A stretch of 26,259 nucleotides of DNA, taken from a virus. Position numbers and translations under genes: made by a program. Positions 8,655-16,275 of the stretch are shown one piece after another (position 1 is the first letter of the stretch; every line of letters starts with the position of its first letter). The stretch is taken from positions 1 to 26,259 of the IMG/VR virus record IMGVR_UViG_3300010883_000374; one strand, 5' to 3'. The notes under the pieces were generated by a model that saw nothing but the letters and a program-made list of their open reading frames with translations, did not search any database and was not told where the DNA came from.

Positions 8655-9779
8655 TTATTCATTCTTATTTACCTCTATTTGTTGCGTTGAATATCGTGGA
8701 TCTCCGATCCCTTCAAGTATACTTGCAACCGTCATGTCCACTATCTCTTGATGACAGTGTTCGGGTAATTCACAACTAATCCCCAAAGATAACGAAATCT
8801 TAGAGGGTTTTCTTATGTAAGTTATTTTAACCGCGTCTATTATAAATATATCATTCGTGTACAAATCTAGTGCGTTACCACGTATAGTATATAAAGGGTC
8901 TGTATATTTTGTTGTATTAAAAGGATCTGTTAATAAAGTAAATATATCATCATGTTGAATAAATGTACTACCTGATGAAACTTCTGTTGGATCCTGTAAA
9001 GTTCTTTTAGCCCCAAGAAATGCTTGAGAGTATTGTAAACCTATATTTTGAAATTGTGTTCCTGCTGAGTCTACATGTGCAAGACTTGTTACTGTACCTA
9101 TTGACCCATCCCAGTTTAACCAAGGATGTACATCTGGATTAGGTATTATAATAAATGATCCTGGATAATTTAAATCTCCATATTGTTCCCAATAAATATT
9201 AAAACCTATTCCTGGGTTTTGTATAATATCTTCTCTAACTGCATTTGAATCTTGAGGAAATATATAGTTATTATTATTTTGCCATAAAATAGCTTGTCCT
9301 AACGTTAAATTAGTAGCATCCTCAAACATTACAAGAGAATCAGCTATAGCAGTATTTCCATTTAATACTACATTTGCTAAAGACATAGTAAAAAACTGTA
9401 TAGGCTCAGCTTCTTCTAAATCATAAGTAATACGAGTACAATTATCATTAATATGTGATCTTGTTAATGTACTTACTAAATATAAATAATCATATGGGAG
9501 AGAAAAAGAATCTATATGAAATTTAGTTCCTAAAGCTTCTTTATAATTTGTTGGAGCTTCATACTCTCTAACTAAAGATCTTAAATCGTCAATTCTTTTT
9601 TGAGACTCTTCAAATCCTTTTCTATATTTATTATTTTTACCATACTTTGTATTAATAAATCTCATCTGAGACTTATTTAACTCAATATCTATTTCTTCTC
9701 TTAAAAGCAAATCAGCTTGGAGTGAATTTATTTTATCCACTCCTTGCTGTATTGCTAAATGCATTTCGTTTACATTCAT
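8655..9779 (-). CDS. Putative head-tail connector/ring protein
   Basis: A 374-aa protein. The N-terminal ~95 residues are helical (MNVNEMHLAIQQGVDKINSL, then ELNKSQMRFINTKYGKN), a pattern seen in phage adaptor or ring proteins that sit under the portal. Residues ~100-340 are beta-rich with Asn/Trp loops, and the end returns to a helix (HQEIVDMTVASILEGIGDPR). It is one nucleotide from the stop-to-start junction with the 270-aa gene upstream, so the two are co-translated. Adaptor or ring function is inferred from architecture and position after the major capsid gene. A baseplate or stopper protein cannot be excluded. Confidence 0.55.
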   Translation of the reverse strand: MNVNEMHLAIQQGVDKINSLQADLLLREEIDIELNKSQMRFINTKYGKNNKYRKGFEESQKRIDDLRSLVREYEAPTNYKEALGTKFHIDSFSLPYDYLYLVSTLTRSHINDNCTRITYDLEEAEPIQFFTMSLANVVLNGNTAIADSLVMFEDATNLTLGQAILWQNNNNYIFPQDSNAVREDIIQNPGIGFNIYWEQYGDLNYPGSFIIIPNPDVHPWLNWDGSIGTVTSLAHVDSAGTQFQNIGLQYSQAFLGAKRTLQDPTEVSSGSTFIQHDDIFTLLTDPFNTTKYTDPLYTIRGNALDLYTNDIFIIDAVKITYIRKPSKISLSLGISCELPEHCHQEIVDMTVASILEGIGDPRYSTQQIEVNKNE

Positions 9780-9780
9780 A

Positions 9781-10593
9781 TTATACTAATGATAGCTCTT
9801 TTAATTTAGCTCTTAATATTGATAATTTACCAGAATTCTTTTTGTCTTTTAAAAATACAATTGCGTCATCTAGTGTGTCTCCAAGTGTTTCGTCAATAAA
9901 AATTACTTGGTTTCCTATCCTTCTTAAAACTGCAGCTGATACCATTTCTTCGATTTCAGATTTTAGTTCTAAATTTTTATCTGTGACAATTCTAATAAAC
10001 TTCTTTGGATTTTCATTTTTAAGTTCATATAAAGAATTTTCAATTTGATCTTGTGTTAATCTATCAGGATTAGCGCTAGACATTAGTCTTAACACTCTTG
10101 CCATAGATTTTTCATTAGCTGAAATTTTAATAAATTCTTTATCTGCATCTTTTCTAAGCTGAATTTTATTATTTTTTACTTTGTCATCTCTTGTAAGATC
10201 TTGAATGTAAAACTTTTTCTCAAAGTTACTATCCATTTCTTCTTTAGTCATAGCTACATGTGGATGTTTTAAAGCAAACCTGTATTTAATATAATCCATT
10301 ATACTAATAGGGTTTTCTTCATCATCCATTCCTATTTCAAGTTCTACACCAGTAAATCCAATTGGTATTGTTATTTCTGCCCAAAATTGTTTAGAATGTT
10401 TAGGCCAATCATTATGTTCAGGATTAACATCTAATATCCCTTCCATATACCTCTTTTCTTCTTTTGTTGTAAAGCCTTTTAAAGGTTGTCTATTTACATA
10501 AACACTACTGAGCTTATATATAGCTTCAGCTCTTACTGCTTTAGGCAAATGATTTAATAATTCTTTTTGCCTGATTGTTACTTTTTTACTCAT
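9781..10593 (-). CDS. Conserved-looking structural-module protein, function unknown
   Basis: A 270-aa soluble, charged protein with mixed helix and strand. Notable segments are EEKRYMEGILDVNPEHNDWP, KQFWAEITIPIGFTGVELEI and NPISIMDYIKYRFALKHPHV. The C-terminal half is helical (SANPDRLTQDQIENSLYELK, then DETLGDTLDDAIVFLKDKKN). No catalytic signature or Cys pair is present. It is the first gene after the capsid terminator and runs directly into the 374-aa connector candidate, so a role in head completion or connector assembly is likely. I do not recognise the family. Confidence 0.5.
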   Translation of the reverse strand: MSKKVTIRQKELLNHLPKAVRAEAIYKLSSVYVNRQPLKGFTTKEEKRYMEGILDVNPEHNDWPKHSKQFWAEITIPIGFTGVELEIGMDDEENPISIMDYIKYRFALKHPHVAMTKEEMDSNFEKKFYIQDLTRDDKVKNNKIQLRKDADKEFIKISANEKSMARVLRLMSSANPDRLTQDQIENSLYELKNENPKKFIRIVTDKNLELKSEIEEMVSAAVLRRIGNQVIFIDETLGDTLDDAIVFLKDKKNSGKLSILRAKLKELSLV

Positions 10594-10654
10594 AATATAG
10601 TTCTTTTAAAGTTTAAATTAGGTGGGTGTAAAGAATAACTCCCCGTATTTATAA

Positions 10655-10686
10655 TTAATTAAAATTATGGGGGATTTCTCCCCCAC
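10655..10686 (-). terminator. Intrinsic terminator after major capsid gene
   Basis: On the minus strand a GC-only hairpin, TCCCCC pairing with GGGGGA (10669-10684, loop of 4), ends with an AT-rich, U-containing tail (10655-10668). It begins 46 nt past the capsid stop codon. It probably defines the 3' end of the scaffold-capsid mRNA. Confidence 0.82.
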
Positions 10687-10731
10687 AACCTTAATCAAAA
10701 ACCAATATATAGACGCAAATTAATGCCTACG

Positions 10732-12180
10732 TTAAGATGCCGTACAAGTGATGTCTAATGAAGTATCAAATCTCTTAAGAGCGATACCTGCAGTTTTCAA
10801 CATATGTACAGACGCCCCGTCCACATCAGAAGCTCTGGATGAAGATGAATCAAATCCTCTAGGGACTACTGATCCAGCTACACACCATCTCATTGCCTCA
10901 CGACCTTTCTTATTAATCATTTGAAGATTATTTTGTCCATCATAATTTGACTGATCAACAAATACCATTCTGTATGATTCAAGAGAGTATCCTGTAACAG
11001 GGTGTTTTGCACGAGCTTGCGCTACAGCACCGTGATCAAATAATGGTAATTTTACCACATTGATTGCGTGTCCGTCTACATGCTCGTAGGAAGTGAAGTA
11101 TCCAGTCATACCTAGGTTACGTCCTGAACCTGTGATAAATCTGTTTTCTCCACCAATTTTCCAAGAACCTGCAGCTCCTGAAAAATGATTTTTAAGAGCT
11201 TCATCGAATTCTCTTGCACCACCAGTACCAGTATATAAAGTTACTTGTTTAGTTGCTGCATCTGTCATTCCGTAGAATAAGTCTCCGATAATGTTCTTAA
11301 GTTTAGTTTCAGTCATTGTAGAGTAAGTGTCAGTATTGACGATTTGCTCTAAAAGACCTGGGCCTACAATTACTGGCTGTCCGTTTTCATCTTTCATGAA
11401 AGTTTGACCATTTGAATCGTAAGTTTTTTGTCCGTACCAGTAGTACATTTCACATTCTTCTTTAAAATCTAACATGTGTAAGTACTCTTCGTAGTCCATC
11501 CAAAGTTTAGTAGTAGATCCTCCTTTAGTTGGTAAAGAAAATTCTGCTACAAAATCTTTTGCATTTCCAGACATGTGGTAAGATTTTCTAACTGTAGTTA
11601 GTTTATTTCTTACTTTACCTGGAGTTTCCCAATTTGAAGCATTTCCTCTAGAGAAATCAACTCCTACTGGTGCATACATTTGTGCAAAAAGTGATCCTGC
11701 AGTAACATCCGCTGCTGCGATTGTTGCTGTTGCTGCTGGGTTAACTAATTGTAAAGTGTACTTCCAGTTAGAACCAATTGCTTCAGGCTCTTTCATAATA
11801 CGTGCTTGAATACCTGATTGAGATACTAATACGTATGGGAATACAAAATGTTTATCAGGAAATTCCAACTCGAAAGTTGCTCCTCCTAATCCTACATTTG
11901 ATGTTGTTGCTGGTGTTGCTACTACTGGTCTCGTTCTTAATCTATGTGTTGCCACACGATACTCATATTCTAAGCGATCAATAGACTTTGTGTTACCAAC
12001 ACCTTCCGTTAAGAAAGATAGTGGGAATCTTTTGTCATCTTTACCTGCTAAATGAGTAATAATTGGAGACAGTTCAGTAGGTTTAGACAACAATGCATTT
12101 GATAGACTATTCATGTCTGTCATTTGCGAGTCATTGTAAAACGTTTTTTGAACGCTTATATTTGTTCCATTTACTGCCAT
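10732..12180 (-). CDS. Major capsid protein (HK97-fold, inferred)
   Basis: A 482-aa protein of the size usual for crAss-like and related Bacteroidota phage capsid proteins (about 480-500 aa). The N-terminal arm (NISVQKTFYNDSQMTDMNSL) is followed by a helix-turn region with LSPIITHLAGKDDKRFPLSF. A central region reads YHMSGNAKDFVAEFSLPTKG then KLWMDYEEYLHMLDFKEECE. The C-terminus (RRFD-like segment, SLDITCTAS) lacks a tag or extension. Evidence for the assignment: it directly follows an acidic scaffold-like gene, is bracketed by its own promoter/terminator unit, and lies downstream of terminase and portal. The HK97 fold is inferred from family knowledge, not visible directly. The ATG has an A/T leader with a small hairpin 24 nt upstream. 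Confidence 0.82.
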   Translation of the reverse strand: MAVNGTNISVQKTFYNDSQMTDMNSLSNALLSKPTELSPIITHLAGKDDKRFPLSFLTEGVGNTKSIDRLEYEYRVATHRLRTRPVVATPATTSNVGLGGATFELEFPDKHFVFPYVLVSQSGIQARIMKEPEAIGSNWKYTLQLVNPAATATIAAADVTAGSLFAQMYAPVGVDFSRGNASNWETPGKVRNKLTTVRKSYHMSGNAKDFVAEFSLPTKGGSTTKLWMDYEEYLHMLDFKEECEMYYWYGQKTYDSNGQTFMKDENGQPVIVGPGLLEQIVNTDTYSTMTETKLKNIIGDLFYGMTDAATKQVTLYTGTGGAREFDEALKNHFSGAAGSWKIGGENRFITGSGRNLGMTGYFTSYEHVDGHAINVVKLPLFDHGAVAQARAKHPVTGYSLESYRMVFVDQSNYDGQNNLQMINKKGREAMRWCVAGSVVPRGFDSSSSRASDVDGASVHMLKTAGIALKRFDTSLDITCTAS

Positions 12181-12203
12181 TTTATTATAATAATTTATTA
12201 GGG

Positions 12204-12225
12204 TTCCTATCTCCCTGTTTAGGAA
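12204..12225 (-). promoter_or_regulatory. Leader hairpin upstream of capsid gene
   Basis: In the 51-nt gap between scaffold and capsid genes the minus-strand RNA can form TTCCTA/TAGGAA (6 bp, 10-nt loop). An alternative AGGG/CCCT pairing overlaps it. There is no U-tract, so it is not a terminator. An mRNA-stability or processing element is possible. Confidence 0.4.
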
Positions 12226-12231
12226 TTAGTT

Positions 12232-13308
12232 TTAAATATTAAGATCTAAACTATCTAAATCAAAACTTTTACTTCTTCTTGATTGTTTACGAGCACTTTT
12301 TACAGTTTCTTCGTTTTTAGATATTTTTTCCCTCAATGTTTTCGTAGCCGTTGTTTTAGCTTTTTTGTTAATAATCTGCTCTAAATTAAATCCTTTATAC
12401 ATTAAATAATCTATAGCTAATTTTTTATCCATTTCAGCTTCAGAGTGATCTATATCACGCTGAGTGTAACCTTCTTTGTTTACTGGCTTCGAGAGATAGT
12501 TAAAGAATTTTGTTTTTTCTCTTTCTGGAACTTGCAAACCTGCAAATTCTTTTGATTCTTTAATTGTCTCTTGCACTCCATTCCAAAATTCCATTTGCTT
12601 TTGTTGCGCTGCTTGGGAATCTTGTTGTTGACGTGCTACTAGGTTCTCTTTCTCTTGAGCTTGAACTTTACCTAAAGCTTGCCTAGCTGCTTCTGCTTTA
12701 GTGTGTAGTTTTCCAGAATCTTCATAATCTCCAATCATTTCTTTTACAAATTCTTTATCATGTCCTTTTTGTTCAAAATAATCAGATAAAATTGCTTTTT
12801 GACTTCTTGAGTCATCTTCTGCAAGTTCTATTTGATTGTAATCTAAAGTAGGATCATAAGCATTCATAAATTTTTGAGATTCTCCTCCAGCTAAAACATA
12901 ATCTAAATGTTTTTTAACTAGTGGGAATTTTTCAAGAACTTCATCAATTCTATCATCTGCCATTTGAGAAGCTACATCTTTAGTCATTTCTGTTAAACCT
13001 TCAGTTGTGTCATCATACTTTCCTTCATAGCCTAAGCTACTTAGTATTTCTGATACAACTGTAGAGTCAGATTCTACTTCTTCAGTATCTTTATCTTTTT
13101 CTTCTACTTCCTTTTCTTCTACTTCTTGCTCTTCAGACTCTTCTTTTTCATTATCTTCAATGTTTTCAAGTTCAGATTCTGGTTTTTCTACTTCTTCTGT
13201 TACTCCTTCAATAGGGTCTATTTCATCAACAGCCTCCATTGCAACTCCATCACCAATGACATCGTCAAAGGTAATATCGTCTAATTGTATTTTTTCATTT
13301 GGGTCCAT
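12232..13308 (-). CDS. Capsid scaffold-like acidic coiled-coil protein
   Basis: A 358-aa protein immediately before the major capsid gene, the usual place for a scaffold. Residues 1-85 are extremely acidic (EEVEKPESELENIEDNEKEE, then EEQEVEEKEVEEKDKDTEE). A charged helical body follows, with a Gln-rich coiled-coil segment at about 205-235 (RQQQDSQAAQQKQMEFW). The C-terminus is basic (KSARKQSRRSKSFDLDSLDL), as in scaffolds whose tail binds the capsid interior. No protease motif is present in this gene. The start is supported by a -7 promoter element only 22 nt upstream. It probably guides capsid assembly and is then removed. Confidence 0.72.
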   Translation of the reverse strand: MDPNEKIQLDDITFDDVIGDGVAMEAVDEIDPIEGVTEEVEKPESELENIEDNEKEESEEQEVEEKEVEEKDKDTEEVESDSTVVSEILSSLGYEGKYDDTTEGLTEMTKDVASQMADDRIDEVLEKFPLVKKHLDYVLAGGESQKFMNAYDPTLDYNQIELAEDDSRSQKAILSDYFEQKGHDKEFVKEMIGDYEDSGKLHTKAEAARQALGKVQAQEKENLVARQQQDSQAAQQKQMEFWNGVQETIKESKEFAGLQVPEREKTKFFNYLSKPVNKEGYTQRDIDHSEAEMDKKLAIDYLMYKGFNLEQIINKKAKTTATKTLREKISKNEETVKSARKQSRRSKSFDLDSLDLNI

Positions 13309-13330
13309 ATATATATATTGTTTTAGGTTA

Positions 13331-13338
13331 CAAAGTTA
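13331..13338 (-). promoter_or_regulatory. Bacteroidota-type -7 element driving scaffold and capsid genes
   Basis: The minus strand reads TTAACTTTGTAACC here, an exact match to TAnnTTTG. The predicted start gives a short leader of about 15 nt before the scaffold ATG at 13308. A TTTG at the -33 position is not evident, so strength is uncertain. It lies in a 105-bp gap after the 953-aa gene, a logical place for a separate high-output capsid promoter. Confidence 0.55.
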
Positions 13339-13413
13339 ATATTTAATTTAATTGGTTTTTACTTGTCTATAGTTTTATTTTTCCTTTTATTGTATAACAC
13401 TTGCTGTATTTTT

Positions 13414-16275
13414 TTAATGCTTATATCCTCCTTTTTTAAAGTTATATGACAGTCCTGCGTTATAGCTAGGCCTGCTTCCTGTTTGGTAATTTACCCCTGC
13501 ATTAGCGGTAAAATTATTTTTTGTGTACTTACCAGAGAGTCCAAAAGACCCTCCTAAATTTACAGTAGGGCTACCATACTTAGAAAACTTAGTATTATTT
13601 GCGTTCCACCCAACTTCACTATCGATACCCATATTAGCTTGTAAATTTAAATTTTTATTATTTATAAGTGTAGGATTTGTGTAAGCATTAAAATATTCTG
13701 AAGCATCAGATCCAATCTGTTCAAGTCTATTGTCAGATATACCATCATTTACTTTTTCATAAGCTTTTGTAGTATATCCACTTATTCCTCCTTTTCTAAA
13801 TTTCTTTTTAGTATTAGCTCTCCATTTTTTTAATTCTAAGGCTTTCTTATCATCAGGTAAATTGTCATAAGTATATTTTACAGTTTCTTCGCCTCCTTTT
13901 GTTTGAATTTTGTAAGTAAAAACTCTTTTATGATTTTTTCCCCAAAATTCAAATATTTCATCTGAAGTTGGAGAAGTGTCATCATTCTTAACTAAATCAT
14001 AAAATGCTTTAGATGAAGATGTATTTTTATTCATTTTATCTCCTAAAAATAGTCCATCTTGATCTTCTCTAGATAAAGTTGAAAAATCTGGACTTTCTTT
14101 TTTACCTTCAGTATATACAGTTGGAAAATTACTAAAAGATCTATTTGTAGAATCACGAGTAAACGAAGCGTTTCTATTCATAGCAGTACTACCTCCTTGC
14201 TTACTCCCTATTTCATATTGATAAGCCCCTCTTGCAGGACCATCATAAAATCCAGTTTCTTTATTTCCTGAAACTTGTATTGCATCATCTACATTTTTAG
14301 ATTCATGTTCTGCAACAACCTGCATTACATTATTTACATAATTAGTATCTACTTTATTTGTGTCGTGTAGAAAATGCATCATGCTTTGTCTATAACTTGT
14401 TTCTTTTCCAGTAGTTGCTTTTTTGGTAGGCTTTGTTGGGGGTTTAGTATAATCAAGTTCTAGTCTTTCTTGAGGGTCATCATCAAATCCTCCAAGTTTT
14501 TTTTGATTTGAATATACTCCTGCTCCTACACCCATTACTGGCATTATAGCAGGAAGTTTGTTCATTTCGTTTGATAATAAAGTAAAATTCTTTTTTGTAT
14601 TATCCATAAAATTAAGGATACGCGTATTACTTGAATAACTTTCCTCCATAGGATTTAATACTCCAGAAGGTCTTACTTTATATATTGTTTTTGCACGATC
14701 TAATAGCTCAGGACTTATGTTTTGATAATAATTGTTAATTAATTTATCATCTAACATTTGTTGTCTTAACCCATGAATATATGCAGATGGCTCTTGCCCT
14801 GATTTTTTAAAATAGTTGTATGCGCTTTTATTTTCTGGACTTAAATTAGAACTAGGTTTAATACCTTTTATAAGTCTTTCATCCATAGCTAACTGTCTAC
14901 CTCCTTGAAATACATGTCCAAATTCATGTGCAGCAACTCTGTTACCGCTTGTGCCTGTATATTTATTTCCTAATGTTACTGATCCAGGATTTACTTTTCC
15001 TCCTTTTATAGTTGGTTTAGCAAAATTAAATGGACTAGACGTATCTAACACAGGGTCTCCATTTTTTAAAAACAAATCATCATAATTTGTTGGTCCTTTC
15101 CTATAAACTGCATTATTAAAATGATAAGAATCATTTGCAATATTTTCTATAGTTTTATTTTCACCAAAAACACCTCCAGCAATTTCTGCATTTCTATTTG
15201 TAGTAAGTATTACTTCTAATTCTTTAGCTTCTGCATTTATTTTAGCTTGACTTTTAATTATAGCTTCATCTCCGTTTCCATAACCTATTTTTCTTAAATA
15301 GTCTATTTCTTGATTTAGTAATCTTTTTTGACCTTCTTTACTAGCTATATTTTGTGAGTATGCATCTCTAATCTTTTCTATACTTACAGCACCATCTTCA
15401 AATTCTTTTAAAAATGCTTTTTGTCCTTCTTTTGTTTTAATTAAATTTCCTGCTGCTCCTTTAGATGTTGGATTTACTACTTTTACTTTACTAAAGTTTG
15501 AACTATTAGGGAGCATGTCTTTTAGCATTTCTTTACTAAAAACTGACATATCTGCTACTTTATTTTTAATTGCAGTCCCAACAGTAGTATTCCCAGCTTT
15601 AGACATAACTTTTCCTGCAGAACCTAAAATAACGTCATCTAAAAGTCCTGGTATTCTTGCACCTGCTGATGTTACTTTCATACTATTTACTAAAGGAATA
15701 GGTGTAGCAAGACTTAAAATAGTTTCACCATAATTTTGACTATTTTGTTTAACTGTATTAGATTGATTGTTTTGATTAGACGCTCCTGAAATCCATTGCT
15801 TATTAGGATTATTACCTATTAAAGGATCGTAAATAGTACCAGTATTTTTTTGAGCTGCTAGTCTTATCATTTTTTCTTGCTCAGTCTCAGGTTCTATTAT
15901 TGTTGGGATGTTTACAGGAGCAACAGCTGTAGAAGAAGCTTCTGCTGTATGTAATCCTCCATGAGATTTTACTCCACCTGTTTTTAATAACTGTGGTTCT
16001 GCGGATCCGTTAGGTAAATCTTGTATTTGTGGGGCTGTGTTACTAAAACTATTAACTAATGAATTTGTTCCAATTTCAGGAGTTTGCATATCTACATTAG
16101 TAACTGGTTCAGGACTTGATGGAGGAATACTAGGAGGTTCAGGTTGTGCTTGCTGCATTTCCTGTTGTGGTTGTTCAGGCATAGTAGGATTACCTTGGAG
16201 AGCAGCCATAATGTCCCCAGATCCAGATGATTTTACCTGTTCAAGTATTGACCTTCTATCTTGGTTTGTTAGCAT
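13414..16275 (-). CDS. Modular internal virion protein: metallopeptidase and lysozyme-like motifs, beta-rich C-terminus
   Basis: A 953-aa protein; its start overlaps the portal end by 20 nt. The N-terminal ~120 residues are Pro/Gln-rich and end with KTGGVKSHGGLHT. Residues ~130-260 are Ser/Ala/Val-rich. At ~449 the motif VAAHEFGHVFQGG gives a HExxH zinc-metallopeptidase signature. A second unit starts near 630: EHESKN (~655) followed by GPARGAYQYEIGSKQGGSTA, the Glu / G-R-G-x-x-Q-x-E pattern of lysozyme-like domains in environmental phage virion proteins. The final ~90 residues are short amphipathic strands (NLGGSFGLSGKYTKNNFTAN, then AGVNYQTGSRPSYNAGLSYN) that look like outer-membrane barrel hairpins. 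GG-containing linkers recur (KTGG, KLGG, RKGG). An ejected protein that opens the cell envelope is inferred. Confidence 0.68.
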   Translation of the reverse strand: MLTNQDRRSILEQVKSSGSGDIMAALQGNPTMPEQPQQEMQQAQPEPPSIPPSSPEPVTNVDMQTPEIGTNSLVNSFSNTAPQIQDLPNGSAEPQLLKTGGVKSHGGLHTAEASSTAVAPVNIPTIIEPETEQEKMIRLAAQKNTGTIYDPLIGNNPNKQWISGASNQNNQSNTVKQNSQNYGETILSLATPIPLVNSMKVTSAGARIPGLLDDVILGSAGKVMSKAGNTTVGTAIKNKVADMSVFSKEMLKDMLPNSSNFSKVKVVNPTSKGAAGNLIKTKEGQKAFLKEFEDGAVSIEKIRDAYSQNIASKEGQKRLLNQEIDYLRKIGYGNGDEAIIKSQAKINAEAKELEVILTTNRNAEIAGGVFGENKTIENIANDSYHFNNAVYRKGPTNYDDLFLKNGDPVLDTSSPFNFAKPTIKGGKVNPGSVTLGNKYTGTSGNRVAAHEFGHVFQGGRQLAMDERLIKGIKPSSNLSPENKSAYNYFKKSGQEPSAYIHGLRQQMLDDKLINNYYQNISPELLDRAKTIYKVRPSGVLNPMEESYSSNTRILNFMDNTKKNFTLLSNEMNKLPAIMPVMGVGAGVYSNQKKLGGFDDDPQERLELDYTKPPTKPTKKATTGKETSYRQSMMHFLHDTNKVDTNYVNNVMQVVAEHESKNVDDAIQVSGNKETGFYDGPARGAYQYEIGSKQGGSTAMNRNASFTRDSTNRSFSNFPTVYTEGKKESPDFSTLSREDQDGLFLGDKMNKNTSSSKAFYDLVKNDDTSPTSDEIFEFWGKNHKRVFTYKIQTKGGEETVKYTYDNLPDDKKALELKKWRANTKKKFRKGGISGYTTKAYEKVNDGISDNRLEQIGSDASEYFNAYTNPTLINNKNLNLQANMGIDSEVGWNANNTKFSKYGSPTVNLGGSFGLSGKYTKNNFTANAGVNYQTGSRPSYNAGLSYNFKKGGYKH

